The translations under genes and the position numbers were made by a program. This document shows positions 63,528 through 64,000 of a stretch of DNA of 64,000 nucleotides, one piece after another. The stretch covers positions 434,001 to 498,000 of the forward strand of contig OY282430.1 in NCBI GenBank assembly GCA_958296025.1, in the 5' to 3' direction. Under the pieces are notes generated by a model. The model was not told where the DNA came from. It saw nothing but the letters and a program-made list of their open reading frames with translations, and did not search any database. Every line of letters starts with the position of its first letter. Position 1 is the first letter of the stretch. The stretch comes from an uncultured Pseudomonadales bacterium (GTDB lineage: Bacteria > Pseudomonadota > Gammaproteobacteria > Pseudomonadales > Azotimanducaceae).

Positions 63528-64000
63528 ATGCATTTGTCTGGTTTGTCCACATTCAAGAGCAACAGCAGGCAGGTGAAAACATTGTCTGAACCAGATGGGC
63601 AGGCAAAAGGCGTTGAGGCGGGCGCAGTCCATCGTGCGCGATACAAGCGACCCTTTGACTTGCTTTTGGTGGTGGCTGCCTTAGTGCTGCTCAGCCCACT
63701 CTGGCTGTTGCTCTTGACGCTGATACCCTCGGCCATCTGGCTGAACGACCGGGGGCGCGTTTTCTATGTGCAGGAACGGATGGGGCGCTGGGGGCGGCCG
63801 TTCGGCATGATTAAGTTCCGCACCATGGTGCAGAACGCGGAGCACATGACCGGCCCTGTCTGGGCTGGCAAAAAGGACCAGCGCATCACCAAGGTCGGCA
63901 AGGTGCTGCGGGCGTTGCACTTGGACGAAATTCCCCAAATCATCAATGTGCTCAAGGGGGACATGAGCTTGGTGGGCCCTCGCCCGGAGCGCCCCGAGCT
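63528..64000 (+). CDS. Bacterial sugar transferase (initiating glycosyl-1-phosphate transferase), cut by the window end
   Basis: The frame is open to the right edge. It encodes RYKRPFDLLLVVAALVLLSP, a membrane anchor, then VFYVQERMGRWGRPFGMIKF, KVLRALHLDEIPQIINVL, and GDMSLVGPRPERPE, the core motifs of the WcaJ/WbaP/PglC-type monotopic phosphoglycosyl transferases. Such enzymes put the first sugar phosphate on undecaprenyl phosphate. ATG at 63528, GTG at 63573 and a TTG at 63543 are all possible starts. Confidence 0.88.
   Translation, partial: MHLSGLSTFKSNSRQVKTLSEPDGQAKGVEAGAVHRARYKRPFDLLLVVAALVLLSPLWLLLLTLIPSAIWLNDRGRVFYVQERMGRWGRPFGMIKFRTMVQNAEHMTGPVWAGKKDQRITKVGKVLRALHLDEIPQIINVLKGDMSLVGPRPERPE

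Overview
The window is a high-GC bacterial chromosome segment. A TonB-dependent receptor, an Asp/Asn beta-hydroxylase, O-antigen-type glycan genes and the gene order gpmI-envC-ctpA (as in Pseudomonas-like genomes) suggest a gammaproteobacterium; this is inference and no rRNA gene is present to confirm it.

Layout. 1-5040: accessory DNA with a DUF4143 ATPase tail, a BsuBI/PstI-type restriction-modification pair, a 537-bp direct duplication of the methylase 5' part bracketing a deazaflavin-type nitroreductase gene, and a DUF433/DUF5615 toxin-antitoxin pair. 5319-7738: a thiolase-like protein overlapping a DUF35-SDR fusion. 8255-17885: a tightly overlapping surface-glycan operon (tandem nucleotidyltransferase, GtrA, TylF-type methyltransferase, GT2, GDPD-like, membrane protein-uridine-kinase fusion, HAD, class II aldolase, GT39-like). 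18167-29924: metabolic genes (SDRs, cyclase, metallo-beta-lactamase fold, FAD monooxygenase, threonine dehydratase, aldo/keto reductase) and gpmI-envC-ctpA. 30083-47168: a type I-G (formerly I-U) CRISPR-Cas locus. 47184-52628: a giant exonuclease-RecQ-UvrD fusion. 52777-56060: an (Asp-Gly)n membrane protein, an unknown 562-aa protein and an Asp/Asn hydroxylase. 56237-64000: exported methyltransferase, purine permease, TonB receptor, O-antigen ligase and the start of a sugar transferase.

The CRISPR locus is the centre of interest. The array has 49 repeats and 48 spacers. Its minus-strand repeat ends in the handle ATTGAAGC, it has a leader promoter at the right end, and a decayed repeat lies at the left end. 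cas2 and a cas4-cas1 fusion sit next to the leader. The effector operon (cas3, csb3, csb1, csb2) is separated from them by an IS-interrupted Rpn nuclease gene, and a second Rpn fragment lies beyond cas3 in the same orientation.

Main finding. In the 5' region of the cas3 operon, on the opposite strand, is a one-spacer mini-array: two decayed CRISPR repeats (46587-46617 and 46658-46689) around a 40-nt pseudo-spacer. The first 17 nt of the pseudo-spacer match a site at 46542-46558 with one mismatch, at position 6, the base flipped out in type I crRNA-target duplexes. That site has a 5'-TTT flank (type I-G PAM is TTN) and lies just downstream of a predicted cas promoter. This is the architecture of a CreR-type RNA, a crRNA-like RNA that directs the Cas effector to repress its own operon, here for a type I-G system.
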